This document shows, piece by piece, positions 34,402 through 46,404 of a stretch of 64,000 bases of DNA (positions within the stretch are counted from its first letter, which is position 1; the number at the start of each line of letters is the position of its first letter). The position numbers were made by a program, and so were the translations under genes. The stretch is from Isoetes taiwanensis (lineage: Eukaryota; Streptophyta; Lycopodiopsida; Isoetales; Isoetaceae): the NCBI GenBank assembly GCA_021234155.1, contig JAJEKV010000058.1:8246992-8310991 (forward strand), in the 5' to 3' direction. The notes under the pieces are model-generated. The model saw only the letters and a program-made list of their open reading frames with translations, was not told the origin of the DNA and did not search any database.

Positions 34402-34849
34402 GTCCAAAAACTAGACCATTTTTGTTGCAAATCTACAACCCGCCAACAAAATATGAACGTATGCACCACAGACAGGAAAAAACACCCTGCGCCCACAGAA
34501 AGAGCTACATATCGCCTCCAAAACCTGCCAAAGAGAACCCTGCTCTGCCCTCCGAAACCCCATCTCCGTAATCCTGCTCTTCTGCAAAACATCTCTCCGT
34601 CCCACTCCTGCAAAAAATCCCTGTGGCTTACTGCATCTCCAGAATTCCCGCCTTCTGCAAAAACTCCTCCCCTGTTCCTTGCTCCACACTTGACCTAAAC
34701 CAGAATACCTAAAATACACACTACGTCACCAATATGAAAGCCTCTGAATAGCAACATGCCACGTCATCTTTTTTTAGCATCTCCATGTGATGTTTTCTAT
34801 GAGCTAAAATAGCAACTTCAATAAAGGCATCTCCTTGGGTTAAACCAGC
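34402..34849. other. Right flank of the second CACTA element
   Basis: Pyrimidine-rich on the plus strand with several TTTTGCAG-like words on the minus strand, as in a 5' leader or intron. No recognisable protein. It may have been continuous with the exon-like piece at 27629-27757 before the insertion. Confidence 0.3.
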
Positions 34850-35003
34850 CCATCCACCATCAGCATCATACGAAAATATCTACTTATACACCGCCATAAC
34901 TCTTGATGTCTACTTATACGAAAATGTCTACTTATACACCACCATAACGATTCACAATCTTGATGTCTACTTATACACCGCCATAACCATTCACAATCTT
35001 ATG
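34850..35003. repeat. Short tandem repeats TGTCTACTTATACACC
   Basis: Four copies of TCTACTTATACAxCxCCATAAC or shortened forms occur, two followed by the ATTCACAATCTTGATG type of spacer. Confidence 0.7.
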
Positions 35004-35065
35004 TAACACCATACGCTTTTCAAATTTTGGAGCTTTATTCAAGGTTATCCATGCAAGAAATTTAT

Positions 35066-35087
35066 CGCGGCGGCCAAGGCCGCCGCG
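35066..35087. repeat. Perfect GC palindrome
   Basis: CGCGGCGGCC and GGCCGCCGCG form a perfect 10-bp stem with loop AA inside otherwise AT-rich DNA. Its role is unknown. Confidence 0.6.
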
Positions 35088-35687
35088 AACATTTCTCTTA
35101 TTCCAACCCTGTGAAGTTAGATTTACCATAAGTTTCAGACCTTGTTTAGTAATGGATTTGTGACAATTCAAAGTGCGCAAAGCAAAATGCAATCTTGAAG
35201 TAATTGAACATACAAGATTTAACACCACATTGTTGTCTTGAGTTCTCATGCTCCTAAAGTAGATGAGTGCCGTGCCACTGGTTTGTATTGATAGTTTTAT
35301 ATCTGTTATCTCGATGTTCAAATTTTATTGGGTTCATGCTGTGAGGCAAGGTGAGGAATCATTTGAGCTGTAAGGAAAGAAACTCGTCAAAAGTCCCAGA
35401 TTCCATTTTAGATGAGGAGCTTCCAAGGCAACAAAAGAGTCCCATAATTAAATTCTTTGCCAAGAGATAAATGAATTTTTTGATGAGTTTTAGAAGAATG
35501 AGCATCTAGGTTAGTGAACTGCAATGCCAATGTAGCATTAATTATGTTGGTAACATGTTGCAGATGGCATATTATGTTGTCCTAACACGTGATTTATATA
35601 GGAATTATTCATGAGTTTTGAACACCAGTTTGTTTCAAAAATAAATACTATATATCTTGCGTTGACATATTATATATATCCATAGAA

Positions 35688-36030
35688 GGAAGGAAGGAAG
35701 GAAGGAAGGAAGTTTATTTTAACGTCCACGGAGGCCAAAGGCCTATGAGACGGTACATGCAGAGAACAGGCAAAAAAGCCAAAAACCGCAACACCAAAAA
35801 CAAACAATGTAACTGTACAGTAGAACCCTACTACCGGGATGAAAAAACCCCCACTTGGGAGGAAAAACCCTAGCAGTAGGCTCTCAAATACCATGCCCCA
35901 GAATGAATACCTCGTATTCAATGTAGAATTCACATTTCTTTGCGCACATTCCACGAGGAAAACATAGGGTAAAGTCCCTAAAAAATGGTGGATATGTTGC
36001 ATGGCGCTACTTTGTTGCAATGCCTAAATT
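35688..36030 (-). mobile_element. LINE 3' end (copy 1)
   Basis: On the minus strand a 3' untranslated region ends in AATAAA(CTTC)n, seen as GGAAGGAAGG on the plus strand (35688-35711). Just before the tail lies the hairpin AGGCC-TTT-GGCCT within CTCATAGGCCTTTGGCCTCC. The sequence parallels the 3' end at 59553-59650. No reverse transcriptase is attached, so it is heavily 5'-truncated. Confidence 0.65.
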
Positions 36031-37146
36031 TTGCATATATTAATTTTAGGTGTTTATACTCCCACATGCTTTCAATTGAAAAATGATTTCATGTGGTCTA
36101 GATGCTCATAATGCATATATTACTCCAAAGAGATTAGAGATTATCAATCAAAGTCTTGTACATCCAAAGATCATGCAACGTGTAGTTTTGCAAAAGAATT
36201 TGTGTCGTTCAGAAATTATTGGGTCACGTATGGGTATGGCATAAAAGCACTTTTGCACATGTATCTAACGTTGACAAATAGTTCAACTCCAAACAATCCG
36301 ATTAAGAGTACTCCAAGCAAATTTGACATCCGACTGACCTTAAAGACTCTGTTCTGTAATACTCTAATCTCTTCCAGACTGGAGCTGACCCTAAGATCCA
36401 AAATAGACACATCTAGTGGAGCTTCCAGCGATCCAACCAGGCAGGTACAGTCCAGGCAGCTATGCAGCTACATATGAAACTCGGATGCTACAGTCACAAC
36501 CAGCCATTAGTAGGAGTTTAGCAATTCCTTGGATCCAGCCAATGTGTCAAAAATTGTAGGCCATTTTCTACTGCAAGGTCATGGAGCACAGGAGATGATG
36601 AGTCTCGCATTGGGGTCCGGATTCTTTACTTCGATCTGCAGTGGCCAAGGCAAAACGAGAGCTTGTTTCTCCACAAAATGGCCAGCAAATCTTGCCTCCT
36701 CAAATTGTCTCAAGATCCCAATTCTCATTACCCATTTCTGGCTCAGAAATTTCGAAACCGATACAAAATCTTGCCCCCAAATGGCCCGATTTTCATAGCC
36801 CAGGCCGATTCAGACTCGCTGCTTTAAGCATTCCTGAAAAACGGGTTTTCGCAAGTCTGTTTGGACAAAAAGAAAGGGGTTAGACCTTGCCAATGCACTA
36901 TCGTAGAAACCATGCCTTTATTATTCTAGAGGGTACTGCAAACACGGGAATAATTGCAGGTTTTTGCATTCGCCATAGGGAATCGTCTCCGTCTGCTTGG
37001 AGCAGTGGGCAGCAAGATTTGTTTATAAACGAGAGCTTATCTTGTGGGTCTTTGGAGAGGTTAGAACTTGAGCTTCAGGAATTGCTAAACTCAGAACCAA
37101 CCATAGTAGGAGCTTGCAGCCCCAAAAAAATTTTATTCACACGGGG
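36031..37146. other. Spacer, no gene recognised
   Basis: Mixed-composition sequence. Overlapping open frames at 36202-36900 show no motif. Confidence 0.45.
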
Positions 37147-37407
37147 GGTGCATATTCACACGGGGGGTGACGTAGGGCAACGAGAGCTGTTGGATAGGCA
37201 TATTCACCCCTTATTCCTTAATCTATACCGTACGTAAAGTTCCTCGTTTGTGGGGTATGCAAGTACAAAATTTGCTATACTGTATAACAAGATTCGCAAA
37301 ATACTATAAGATTTCAAGCGGAATACTATATGGTGTTGATTTCGTCGTGCAAAATACAATTATGAGGGCTCTCCTACCCTACGTCACCCCCCGTGTGAAT
37401 ATGCACC
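37147..37407. mobile_element. MITE family GGTGCATATTCACACGGGGGG, copy 1
   Basis: A 261-bp segment is bounded by inverted GGTGCATATTCACACGGGGGG plus TGACGTAGGG. The left end is preceded by a partial copy of the same end (CACACGGGGGGTGCATATT). Copies 2 and 3 are at 46181-46404 and 47578-47833. Confidence 0.75.
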
Positions 37408-37805
37408 CAAACTAAAGGGGGTTTAAGGGGGATTTTAATTTAAATGTGTTGGACCCAATGGTTGTGTTAATTAATGTCAATGGTAGTTATGTGTTGGTTG
37501 TTAATGTCAATGGTTGTTATGTGTTGGTTATTATGTGTTGGGGGATTTAATTTTTATATGTTGGATGTTAATGGTTTGTGTTGTAAAAATTTTTTTTTTG
37601 GCCCCTTCAGGGCTTTAGGGACCCCCCCCCATGTGACAAAAATTTTAGAATTCAAACAAAAAAAAAAAACTAGAATTCATTTGAGACTTTCATCACCTGT
37701 AGCTTTTGAATTTGATCACAATAAAACAAATAGAACATAAGTAAAAGTTACCATAAAGATAGAGCAGATTGATCCCATTATTCTGAAAGTCATAAAGTTT
37801 GCAAC
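37186..37805. repeat. Composite repeat, left inverted arm
   Basis: This arm holds most of the MITE, a CCCTTTAGTTTGG-like joint, tandem AATGTCAATGGTxGTTATGTG units, an A/T run and an unrelated 150-bp end. The whole order appears reversed at 45863-46404. The left arm has an extra ~55 bp (GCCCCTTCAGGGCTTTAGGG). Confidence 0.8.
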
Positions 37806-38371
37806 ACAAAGAAAACCCCCTGTTATTATGCTACATATTGTTACTTTCGCTACAACTATTTCTCTTTCACAATGACACCATTGTTTATCAATCCATATGA
37901 TTTTGGATGCTCCATATCTAGCTTAAAGGTAATGCATGATTCACCTTATGGTTTGATTAAAGTTCCAAACCTACAATATAAATGCATTCTTGTGGCCACT
38001 GTTTGACTGATCTGCGTGACATGGAAAAGGGCGTGGAATAATCCGCCTGTTGTGTGCATAAGAATCTATTTGTTGATTGAAGCTAAAGGCTGGCTGCTAT
38101 GAACAATCCGGCAGCCAGGAATATCCAAGAGTTGGAAGCAAACAGAGGGCCTAAACTCTAAACTCTTTTTGAATCTGCAGCAAATCTTAGGAAGGAAACA
38201 AAAGGGGTTTTTGCAGCACTACATTGTAGAATCAGAAAACCAATACCTTGTAAAAAAAACATTATGCTAACTGAAGAAACATTAAAAAACAAATACCTTT
38301 GTAAGTGTGAGCAAAAAATCCATCTCGTGGTAGTAAAATCCACTTCGGCAATAAGAATCCAAGAGGGCAAG

Positions 38372-38510
38372 TACACATGCATATGCACACATGCACACAC
38401 ATGCACACATGCACATGCACTTGCACTTGCACTTGCACTTGCACTTGCACATGCACAATACACATGCACATGCACACACATGCACATGCATACACATGCG
38501 CAGTGTTCAT
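38372..38510. repeat. Alternating purine-pyrimidine microsatellite
   Basis: CACATGCA and TGCACT units, including five ACTTGC hexamers in a row, alternate purine and pyrimidine for about 140 bp. Open frames of Cys-Met-His or Thr-Cys repeats are artefacts of the hexamer. Confidence 0.85.
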
Positions 38511-38560
38511 GCACAAACACATGCAGAGAAAGACAACAACCCTCGGATTGTTCCAACCAA

Positions 38561-38705
38561 CGAAAATCAACGGCCCATAAAGGGTGCACTCTAGAAATAC
38601 TATTTAGTACACCTCAACGAATACAACAACGAAATCATAGAAAAACCATGTGAAAAAAGTGTATAAAAATCTAAAAGTAACCCCCTGTTATTGTGCTACA
38701 TATTT
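38561..38705 (-). repeat. Dispersed repeat ATAACAGGGGGTT, copy 1
   Basis: On the minus strand: ATAACAGGGGGTTAC, then TTTTATACxCTTTT, GGTTTTTCTATGATTTCGTT and TATTTCTAGAGTGCACC. Related copies lie at 45105-45245 and 46405-46540, both plus strand. A 30-bp stub lies at 37812-37841. Confidence 0.75.
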
Positions 38706-39781
38706 ATCTCTGGAGTCATGTTACTCTGTTTTTCTTCACGGTCGCTTGATTTCTTGCTAATCTCAGCTCTGCAGGTCAGATCACTAAAAAAATCACTGTG
38801 AGAAGTAGAATCTACTTGCAATGTGCCGATTGGATGCCCTCACATGCCAAGCGAGCTGCATTCGATCTTTGAAACATTCCCAATTCCGGCGCCTATCCCC
38901 ATTCTCCGAGTCTCAAACATGCAAAATTGCTTCTGCGATTTGCGGATACGGATAAACTCCCCTTCTGCAAGCTTCTGAAGAATCAAGCACAAAGGAGTAG
39001 GAGGTTTGCTGCCTCCAGTAGATTTGCAGAAGCAAAATCCATAAAGAGGCGATGTCTTGCTGCCGCCATAGCTCCTCGCCATCGCTCTAGCTTCCATCGG
39101 GTTCTCTGCTAGTCGTCAAGATCTTGGAGGAAGAGAAAATACGTGGCAACTAAACGTTCAAATGGATTGCGGCGCAGAAAAATTCTGTGGACAAAAAACA
39201 GAAAATAGAAAATTGAAACTGCCTTATATATGTGTAGATAATGACTATGGGAGGTTGCAAATGAGAAAACATTTTGTTGCAAAAGGGTGAAACATTCAAG
39301 ACCCAAGTCAAGGTCTTGGAATGCGCAAGATGCACAAAAGTTGGAGTGTGTCGAGGATTATGCATACGTAGATAAAAGGACTATCCACATGAGTAGAACG
39401 GTAGAGAATGTGGATTTCGGACGCCCTCGACATCACGAATTGTTCAAGGTTGCTTAGCTCTTGCTATAGTTAACCCAGACGTAGGGCTCAATTACATTGG
39501 CCATCTCTGTTAACATCCTAACCCTAACAGCAGATGGGGCAAGGCACCTATTACCATTGGCACGTAATTGTCCAAATATCACTTACAAAATATTGAACAT
39601 AGGCAAACATATGGGGATAAGATCCCAACATCCTCAACTTGGGGATGGGGATAGGATGATAATAACCTAGATCCAGAAAAGGGGTCAAAAAGGACAAAGC
39701 ATTCTTGAACTTATAGAAAAAAAGTTAATTGTTGCTAAAGGTTGAACTAAGAGAAGCAGATGGAATGATGAAATGGAACTT
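38706..39781. other. Spacer, no gene recognised
   Basis: AT-rich sequence with a few GC-richer patches near 38870-39110. No motif or RNA gene was recognised. Confidence 0.4.
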
Positions 39782-39917
39782 ACGATTAATAAACCTTGAT
39801 GTGCAGTGTTAACCACAGACCCTTGCAAGTTATATTGCTCCAACCATCCACGATTAATAAACCTTGATGTGCAGTGTTAACTACAGACTCTTGCAAGTTA
39901 TATTGCTCCAACCATCC
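39782..39917. repeat. Tandem duplication of 68 bp
   Basis: Two adjacent copies starting ACGATTAATAAACCTTGATG at 39782 and 39850 differ at two positions. The small divergence suggests a recent event. Confidence 0.9.
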
Positions 39918-40522
39918 ACCACTATTGGATCTCATTGTGGGTATATCACATAATCTTCCGAATATGCTTCTTCAAAGAATATTCTCAGGATTAGTGCAAT
40001 AATCTTTCGCATATACATTTTTAAAGAATATTCTTCTGTGGTTTAAACCAAAATACTCTGTTCCGCCATAGCCATGGAAGTACTCTGCTCTGCTATACGT
40101 TTGCAAGCAGGGATGCATTAAGAGCTATAGAATCATGACATCTACTACTAACTTTATACACTTACTCCAGCAATTCTTCCAAGACCTTAACTTTATGATA
40201 GTTTATAAGAATAGTGCCATTTTTGCAAAAACGTAGCTGTTATGCTCAAATCCATTTGACTTTTTGCCAAGTTAAAGAAACTATATGCTGGTCTCCAATG
40301 TATAATATTGCTAAGTACTTTGGAAACCTTATCCCATTTAATTTTTGCAGCAAAAGCACATCCTCTATCTCAGGTCCCCATGTCTAGAGAACTCTAGAAA
40401 AATCATGCTAAAGGGATTTTTTTCAAATTCATAAGACCCATTGCCCTCTCTATCTAGATGCTCTATTTTTCCTTCTCATCATCTTGATACATCTAACTGA
40501 TTTGGTTCTATGATCTTGTTCC

Positions 40523-40760
40523 TTATCGAACACATTTCCATATCTTGTAGCTAGCTAGTAGTTTCGTTAAGCCTTCCCACTTTATTAAGAAAGCTTTTAT
40601 TTGTTGAAACAATTTTTCCCTGGGCAGACATCCAGAATTGCACATTTTTTGATATACTACATTCATCATTGTTACTTCATCAACAGCTGCAAAAGCCAGA
40701 AGAAGCATGCCGTATGTCTTAAAAGCAGGAGCGATCTTCAGTAGGGGCTTTTTTCAAGAA
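40523..40760 (-). pseudogene. P-class PPR repeat fragment
   Basis: On the minus strand IAPAFKTYGMLLLAFAAVD...VVYQKMCNSGCLPREKL follows the 35-residue pentatricopeptide pattern (P..TY..LL.A......A..VY.KM..GC.P). Upstream, AAFEILEKS in a shifted frame with two stops may be the preceding repeat. PPR proteins bind organelle RNA. This is a remnant without start or end. Confidence 0.42.
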
Positions 40761-41689
40761 TCTCAAATGCAGCTTATAAGAGCATAGACTAGTACCCTGT
40801 CTCCTTCATCTGCATGGAAACTGCCAATGTACTGCGAGACATTTTTGGTGGTGAAGAGTCTAGTAATGCACAACATTTTGACCTAAAGAATGCAAAATTA
40901 GCACAGAATTCACATTTCTAAGAATAAAGATATAACGGAACTGAGAAGAAGTCGTATTTAATTAAAGTGGGACTCATTCCATTCCCATTTTTTTTCGGAA
41001 CCCTGTTAATTTACACAAAAAGAAGCACCCCGACCCGAAAACTGGCCATAATTGAAATTTTTGTCTATTAGTGTGCATCCAAGCTTTTTTTCCAATTTTC
41101 TTGGATAGCGTGTCGAGAACAAGAACAATGCAACGCAAACATGCATTAGACCTATCAAGTTCTAATTGAAAAAGATTCTTAGTTGAACATTTTGGCTCTA
41201 TTTTCTTAGGTGGGTAGACAATAGATCACAAATTCCAACAAAAATTATGCAAATCGTTTACTTAATCACCCAAAAATACTAGTTTTGAGATACCTTATAT
41301 TTATAAGTGGGCTCATTACAATATATATTACAGTGGGTGAAGAGACCATAGTGGTCGTATGGGCACAATCATTACACCCTCTTCACACATGAACCACCTA
41401 GTGCAAAGGGCGCGTGGAGCTCTCTCCTAGTCACGGAGCAACTTACAGACGATAGAAATTTGTATGATGAGTTCCTTTATGGGCCACGTGCTTGTATGTC
41501 CAACTGATGTCACCACCCTCTTTTCGGCACCTTTCTTTAATGAACCGATCTTTTGATTGCTCCCAAGCATGTACTATTTGGTCGAGATAAGGACTGCAAG
41601 AGACAAAATCAAATTAGTCAAGTGATGCTACATGCAAAAAAAATAAAATAAAACATAGTTCTTAGAGCCATTTTTGGAAAATACAGGCA
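40761..41689. other. Spacer, no gene recognised
   Basis: AT-rich sequence. The only feature is the onset of GGTTTTAGGGGTCAGAAGG words near 41700. Confidence 0.4.
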
Positions 41690-42245
41690 TGAGAAAGGCA
41701 GCTCAGAGGGAAAAACACAGGTTTTAGGGGTCAGAAGGCCTTTCTCGACTCGCGAGTCGAGAAAGGCAGCTCAAAGCAAAAAATGCAAGTTTTAGGGGTC
41801 AGAAGGCCTTTCTCGACTCGCGAGTCGAAAAGCGTACCAAAAAAAAAAACGCAGTTTTTATGGGTCGGGAAGGCCTTTCTCGACTTCGCGAGTCGAAAAG
41901 GCGACTCAAAGCCGAAACACAGGTTTTATGGGTCGAGAAGGCCTTTCTTTTCGCGAAGTCGAAGAAGCGGCTAAAAGCGAAAAACACAGGTTTTATGGGT
42001 CAGAAGGCCTTTCTCCGCGTTGAGAAAGGCCTTCTGACCCATAAAACCTGTGTTTTTCGCTTTGAGCTGCCTTTCTCGACTCGCGAGTCGAGAAAGGCCT
42101 TCTGACCCATAAAACCTGCGTTTTTCGCTTTGAGCTGCCTTTCTCGACTCGCGAGTCGAGAAAGGCAGCTCAAAGCGAAAAATGCAAGTTTGAGGGCCTT
42201 TCTCGACTCGCAAGTCGAAAAAGGCAACTCAGAGTAAAAAAAGGG
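41690..42245. repeat. Palindromic satellite with perfect 39-bp hairpin
   Basis: About seven units of 70-75 bp contain the palindrome CTCGACTCGCGAGTCGAG (extended to GCCTTTCTCGA...TCGAGAAAGGC) and a GGTTTTATGGGTCAGAAGG segment. Orientation flips at about 42018. Arms 41977-42015 and 42022-42060 are exact complements of 39 bp around a 6-base loop CGCGTT. The TCGCGA core is CpG-rich. Open frames through it are by-products. Confidence 0.9.
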
Positions 42246-42804
42246 CAATTTCAAAGCTCAGAGTCCGAGAAGGTCGAAAATGAATAACCTTCAAACATCC
42301 TATGTATTTTCTATGAAAAAATACCCTCCCCATAAATTTCCTACGTATTTTCCATGAAAAATAGACCCTCCCCATGTATTATCTAATGGACACATATCCA
42401 ATGGACCCTCCCCCTTTCTAATGGACCATACCATATAGCTATATGAAGAGGGGACCATTGGGCTCATATTTAGCTATGTAAAGAGTAATGCCTAATGCAC
42501 ATGTAGCAACATATGCACCTTATAACTTATGAGAGCCTATTAGACCTATGCATTAAATCTATTAATATGCATTAGACCTACTAATATGTACTTGTCCCCA
42601 TCTTGTCTCTTGAACCTTCAAAATGGGTTAAACAAGGTGTAAATTATATCATGATATTCGCAAAGTTAAATTTTTACCTTAGAACAAGAATATATGCCTA
42701 GAAAACTTGCACCATGGGAACATAATGTTTAACGTGTGAACATAGTAGCACACACATAAAAAAAGGAAATTGGGGACACGTCAAAATATAATCCTATATT
42801 ATTA

Positions 42805-42992
42805 GCATTTATTTTACACTTTCTTTTTGAATGTATTATTTTACCCTTTTTTTTCTAATACCCCGCTTTTTTCCCGCCCATGCTTGAATTTTAAAAATTA
42901 TTTATTTCACACTTTCTTTTTCAACGTATTATTTTACCCCTTTTTTTCTAATACCCCGCCTTTTTTTCCCGCCCATGCTTGAATTTTAAACT
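42805..42992. repeat. Tandem duplication of about 93 bp
   Basis: Two adjacent copies share CACTTTCTTTTT, GTATTATTTTACCC, CTAATACCCCGC and CCCGCCCATGCTTGAATTTT, with a few substitutions. Confidence 0.85.
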
Positions 42993-44519
42993 TTGGTACA
43001 TACCTTTGAGACAGAAGTTCATTTGTACCGCTTGGAAGAAGCTCCCAATGCCATAGCTGCTTTTACTCCACCTCCGATCCAAACTCAACCGTTTCCATTT
43101 TCATCTCCCATAGCTCCGGCATGAATCCGTCTTCTCATTTGGAATGGGAGGCAATGGAGCATTAAGTATATCAGTAGCAAACCGTAATAATTGCGAAAAA
43201 CTGAGGAAACAGCCATAGTCGTTTTTGAAGCTTTTGGTTTGATTTTGGGCCTACTTCCTCGCCTCTGCCATGTCAGCCCACGACTCCACGGGCGAGCCTC
43301 CATAATACGAGCTTTAGAGATGAAAAAAGCGGGGGAATCCGCCTTTGCTTCCGACCTTTGCTTTGGGCGCTTGCTTCCAAAGATCGTAGAATCCGCCCCT
43401 TGTTTTGTAAAATTCGACGCTCGGGCGTCGGGCCTCTGAAGAATGCGAGAATAAATATCCGGGTTGTGAAATTAGACGCCTTGGATCAGGATTTGGGGCG
43501 CATTTGAAGTCATCATAGAGTAAAAATCCGCCGGATTGAAGCTCGATTCTCCGGGCGAAGATTTCGGAAGAATGGATTGAATAAATTTCGCTCCGGTGAG
43601 ATTAGAAGGTCTGGGGAGTAAGAGCCTTTGAAGAGGGCATAGAATTAAGGCCGATTGATCTTCCGGGCGATAAAATACTATGCCGGAACCGGTAGATCTT
43701 CCGGACGATAAAAATACTGTGTCGAGAATCGTTTCCATACATAGGCTGCGGCGGAAATCCCCATAACCGCAGTATTTGGCGAGTCCCAAGCATAAACAGA
43801 GTGATCATCCATTCCATGCTTCCGCTTTTTGAATACTTTGCTCGGACTCCAAGAATGAAGATTATCGCCACTTTCTCAGCGCATCCACGCTATAAACCGC
43901 AGATTCATCTTGTATGGATCGTTGTGTGCTATTATTTGAAATGACAAGAATGGCACAAATAATATTGCTACTGAACCGATTTATTCCTCCGCATTGATCT
44001 AAGATGTGCTTAGTTGTATTCTGAATCCGCCTCTGAGGATTCAATTAACTTGGAATACTGATTTCAAAGTTCTTACCTTTCTTGTGCGGCCCGGATCAGC
44101 AGCCAGAAGTGGATCGGGGACTCGGCCGGTTTTGGCGAAGAGATCATTCTCTGGGCACCGCAAGGACCTACCCTAAATGCCGATAAAAGTCAATTCTTTG
44201 CCATAGCTCCCATTTAACTCTGTCTTTTAGCCCTCACGTTGATAAGCTAAGCTCTGCGTTTTGAAATAAGTTAGCATTTGGGTTTATATAGGAGCTCAAG
44301 GAAATCCGGTACAGTGCCAACAATTCTCCTAGCCAATCGTTGCCTTGGTTTAGGATCTTTGGTCGACGCCATGGCTGCCTCACTGGAGCAAAGGTGCTTA
44401 TGTACTTTCGTAGGTTTTTTTTTTTATTCCTTTATCCCCCTTCCTTGGGATTAGAAGTTGCATCGAAACTATTTTCTTGGGCCCATTCTCGCCTCGTGAG
44501 GCGAGAAAAAGCTTCTCTT
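42993..44519. other. GC-richer spacer without recognised gene
   Basis: Recurrent TCCGCC, TTCCGGGCGA and GATAAAATACT words occur at 43300-43730 and could be a decayed repeat. Open frames overlap on both strands and show no motif. Possible splice signals are not informative. Confidence 0.35.
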
Positions 44520-45080
44520 GTTTAATTATTTTAATTAATTATATTATTAAGCTATTTAATTATATTATTTAATTAATTATATTTATTAATTGTCGAACTT
44601 GTAGTTGCGCCATGGAACCCCTCCTCCCTCCGTTCTTTTGTCATGTTCCCCTTTAGTACATTCCCCTTTAGTTGTTTTTGGCTTTCCCCTCCCCCCTTCC
44701 CCACTCTCCCCTTTCCCCCTTCTCCTCTTCCCCCTCCTCTTGCCCCCTTGCCCACCTCCCTTTGCCCCTCCCCTTGCCCCTCCTCTTGCCCCCCCACCCC
44801 CCCTTATTTATTATTTTGGAAAGGGTGGGGAGACCCTTGCCCCCTTTGCCCCTCCCTCTCCTCTTTTTTAACCATTATTTTGGAAAGGTTGGGGAGACCC
44901 TTGTTCCCCTTTTGCCCCAACCTCTCCTCTTTTGCCCCTTTTGCTCTTCTCTACCCTCCCCTCCTCGTTTGCCTCTTTGCTCTCTCTCCCCTGCCCCTTC
45001 CCTCCCCCTCCCCTTTCCCTCCTCCTTCTTCCAACATATCCCCTCCCCTGAGATTCGAGAAAAATTCCCAAAATTCCCAA
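44520..45080. repeat. AT-rich block followed by C-rich pyrimidine tract
   Basis: TTAATTATATTATT-type repeats (44523-44592) are followed by ~400 bp of CCCCTTCCCCTCC runs. Two copies of TTATTTTGGAAAGGxTGGGGAGACCC lie at about 44808 and 44874. The minus strand is thus G-rich. Pro/Ser-rich open frames are compositional. Confidence 0.75.
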
Positions 45081-45104
45081 AATTCGAGATCTGTCCCACT
45101 TTAA

Positions 45105-45245
45105 TTAAATATGTAGCATAATAACAGGGGGTTTTCTTTGTGTTTTTGTACGCTTTTCACTAAGGTTTTCCTATGATTTCGTGATGTATTCAAATGGATG
45201 TACTAATGCGTACATCTAGAGTGCACCATTTCTGAGCCATTGATT
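45105..45245 (+). repeat. Dispersed repeat ATAACAGGGGGTT, copy 2
   Basis: It shares ATAACAGGGGGTTTTC, TACGCTTTT, TCCTATGATTTCGTG and ATCTAGAGTGCACC with copies 1 and 3. Its first 35 bp match the stub at 37812 in inverse orientation. Confidence 0.7.
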
Positions 45246-45265
45246 TTAGCCTTTTTTTGTTCAAT

Positions 45266-45435
45266 GGTCAACAACCAATGGCTCACAACAAAAGCCCTTT
45301 TTTTGTGCGTGTGGTGCATAATGGTCAACAACCAATGGCTCACAACAAAAGCCCTCTTTTTGTGTGTGTGGTGCATAACGGGCACATGAAGGGCTTGAAG
45401 GGCGCATGAAGGGCTTGAAGGGCGCATGTAGTGCA
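45266..45435. repeat. Short tandem duplications (59 bp and 20 bp)
   Basis: TCAACAACCAATGGCTCACA plus the following GTGTGGTGCATAA block is present twice. It is followed by GAAGGGCTTGAAGGGCGCAT units. Confidence 0.85.
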
Positions 45436-45862
45436 GTTTCCCCGCCGGCAACACATTTCTTATTATAACTTTTGATCCAGAGCTCTGTTTCAGATGATTT
45501 TTATTGCATTGAAAAGCTCTCTCCGAGATCTTTTTGATAGTGTATGATATGACTATGTTTGGTTAAGTTATCTATGCTAAAACAACAATTTTTCGGCCGG
45601 ATTTGGTAGGCTTTCACATCCTACCAGCTGATTAATACAGGATTACGCTATTGGATATTGTTTTATGGCTCATTCCGAATGAAGCTTGCAAAAAATTACC
45701 ATGCATTTTTAGATTTTGAGGTAGTTATTAAGCAAATTCCAAGGCTTCTAGTTCCTTGTGCTAACAAGCAGAAAAGTTTCCCACTTTGGTTGCTCACCAC
45801 AAGAATCCATGGAGGCCAAAGGTCATGTTAAATTCCAGCTTTGAAAATGTTTGTGTATGGAT

Positions 45863-46404
45863 GTTGCAAACTTTATGACTTTCAGAATAATGGGATCAAT
45901 CTGCTCTATCTTTATGGTAACTTTTACTTATGTTCTATTTGTTTTATTGTGATGAAATTCAAAAGCTACAGGTGATGAAAGCCTCAAATGAATTCTAGTT
46001 TTTTTTTTTGTTTTTTTTGCAACACAAACCATTAACATCCAACATATAAAAATTAAATCCCCAACACATAACAACCATTGACATTAACAACCAACACATA
46101 ACTACCATTGACATTAATTAACACAACCATTGGGTCCAACACATTTAAATTAAAATCCCCCTTAAACCCCCTTTGGTTTGGGTGCATATTCACACGGGGG
46201 GTGATGTAGGGCAGCGAGAGCCCTCATAATTGTATTTTGCACGTACGAAATAAACACCATATAGTATTCCGCTTGAAATCTTATAGTATTTTGCGAATCT
46301 TGTTATACAGTATAGCAAATTTTGTACTTGCATACCCCACAAACGAGGAACTTTACGTACGGTGTAGATTAAGGAATACGGGGTGAATATGCCTATCCAA
46401 CAGC
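45863..46404. repeat. Composite repeat, right inverted arm
   Basis: This is the reverse complement of 37186-37805 for about 540 bp, ending within MITE copy 2 (46181-46404). At CCAACAGC it stops abruptly and the ATAACAGGGGGTT repeat begins, so the MITE's far end is missing. Confidence 0.85.

Noticed and set aside
34059-34698. Open frames of about 200 codons on both strands at the right end of the second CACTA element
   Set aside because: The ACG/CGT 3-bp periodicity of the subterminal repeats explains them, and they run across the transposon border.
41783-42254. Open frames over the palindromic satellite
   Set aside because: They are mirrored on both strands because the DNA is palindromic.
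44605-45121. Proline-rich protein on the plus strand and Gly/Glu/Arg-rich protein on the minus strand
   Set aside because: Compositional frames in a CCCCTTCC tract.
45203-45454. Repeated MHHTHKKRAFVVSHWLLTI open frame
   Set aside because: It is the translation of a 59-bp tandem duplication; no homology or start context.
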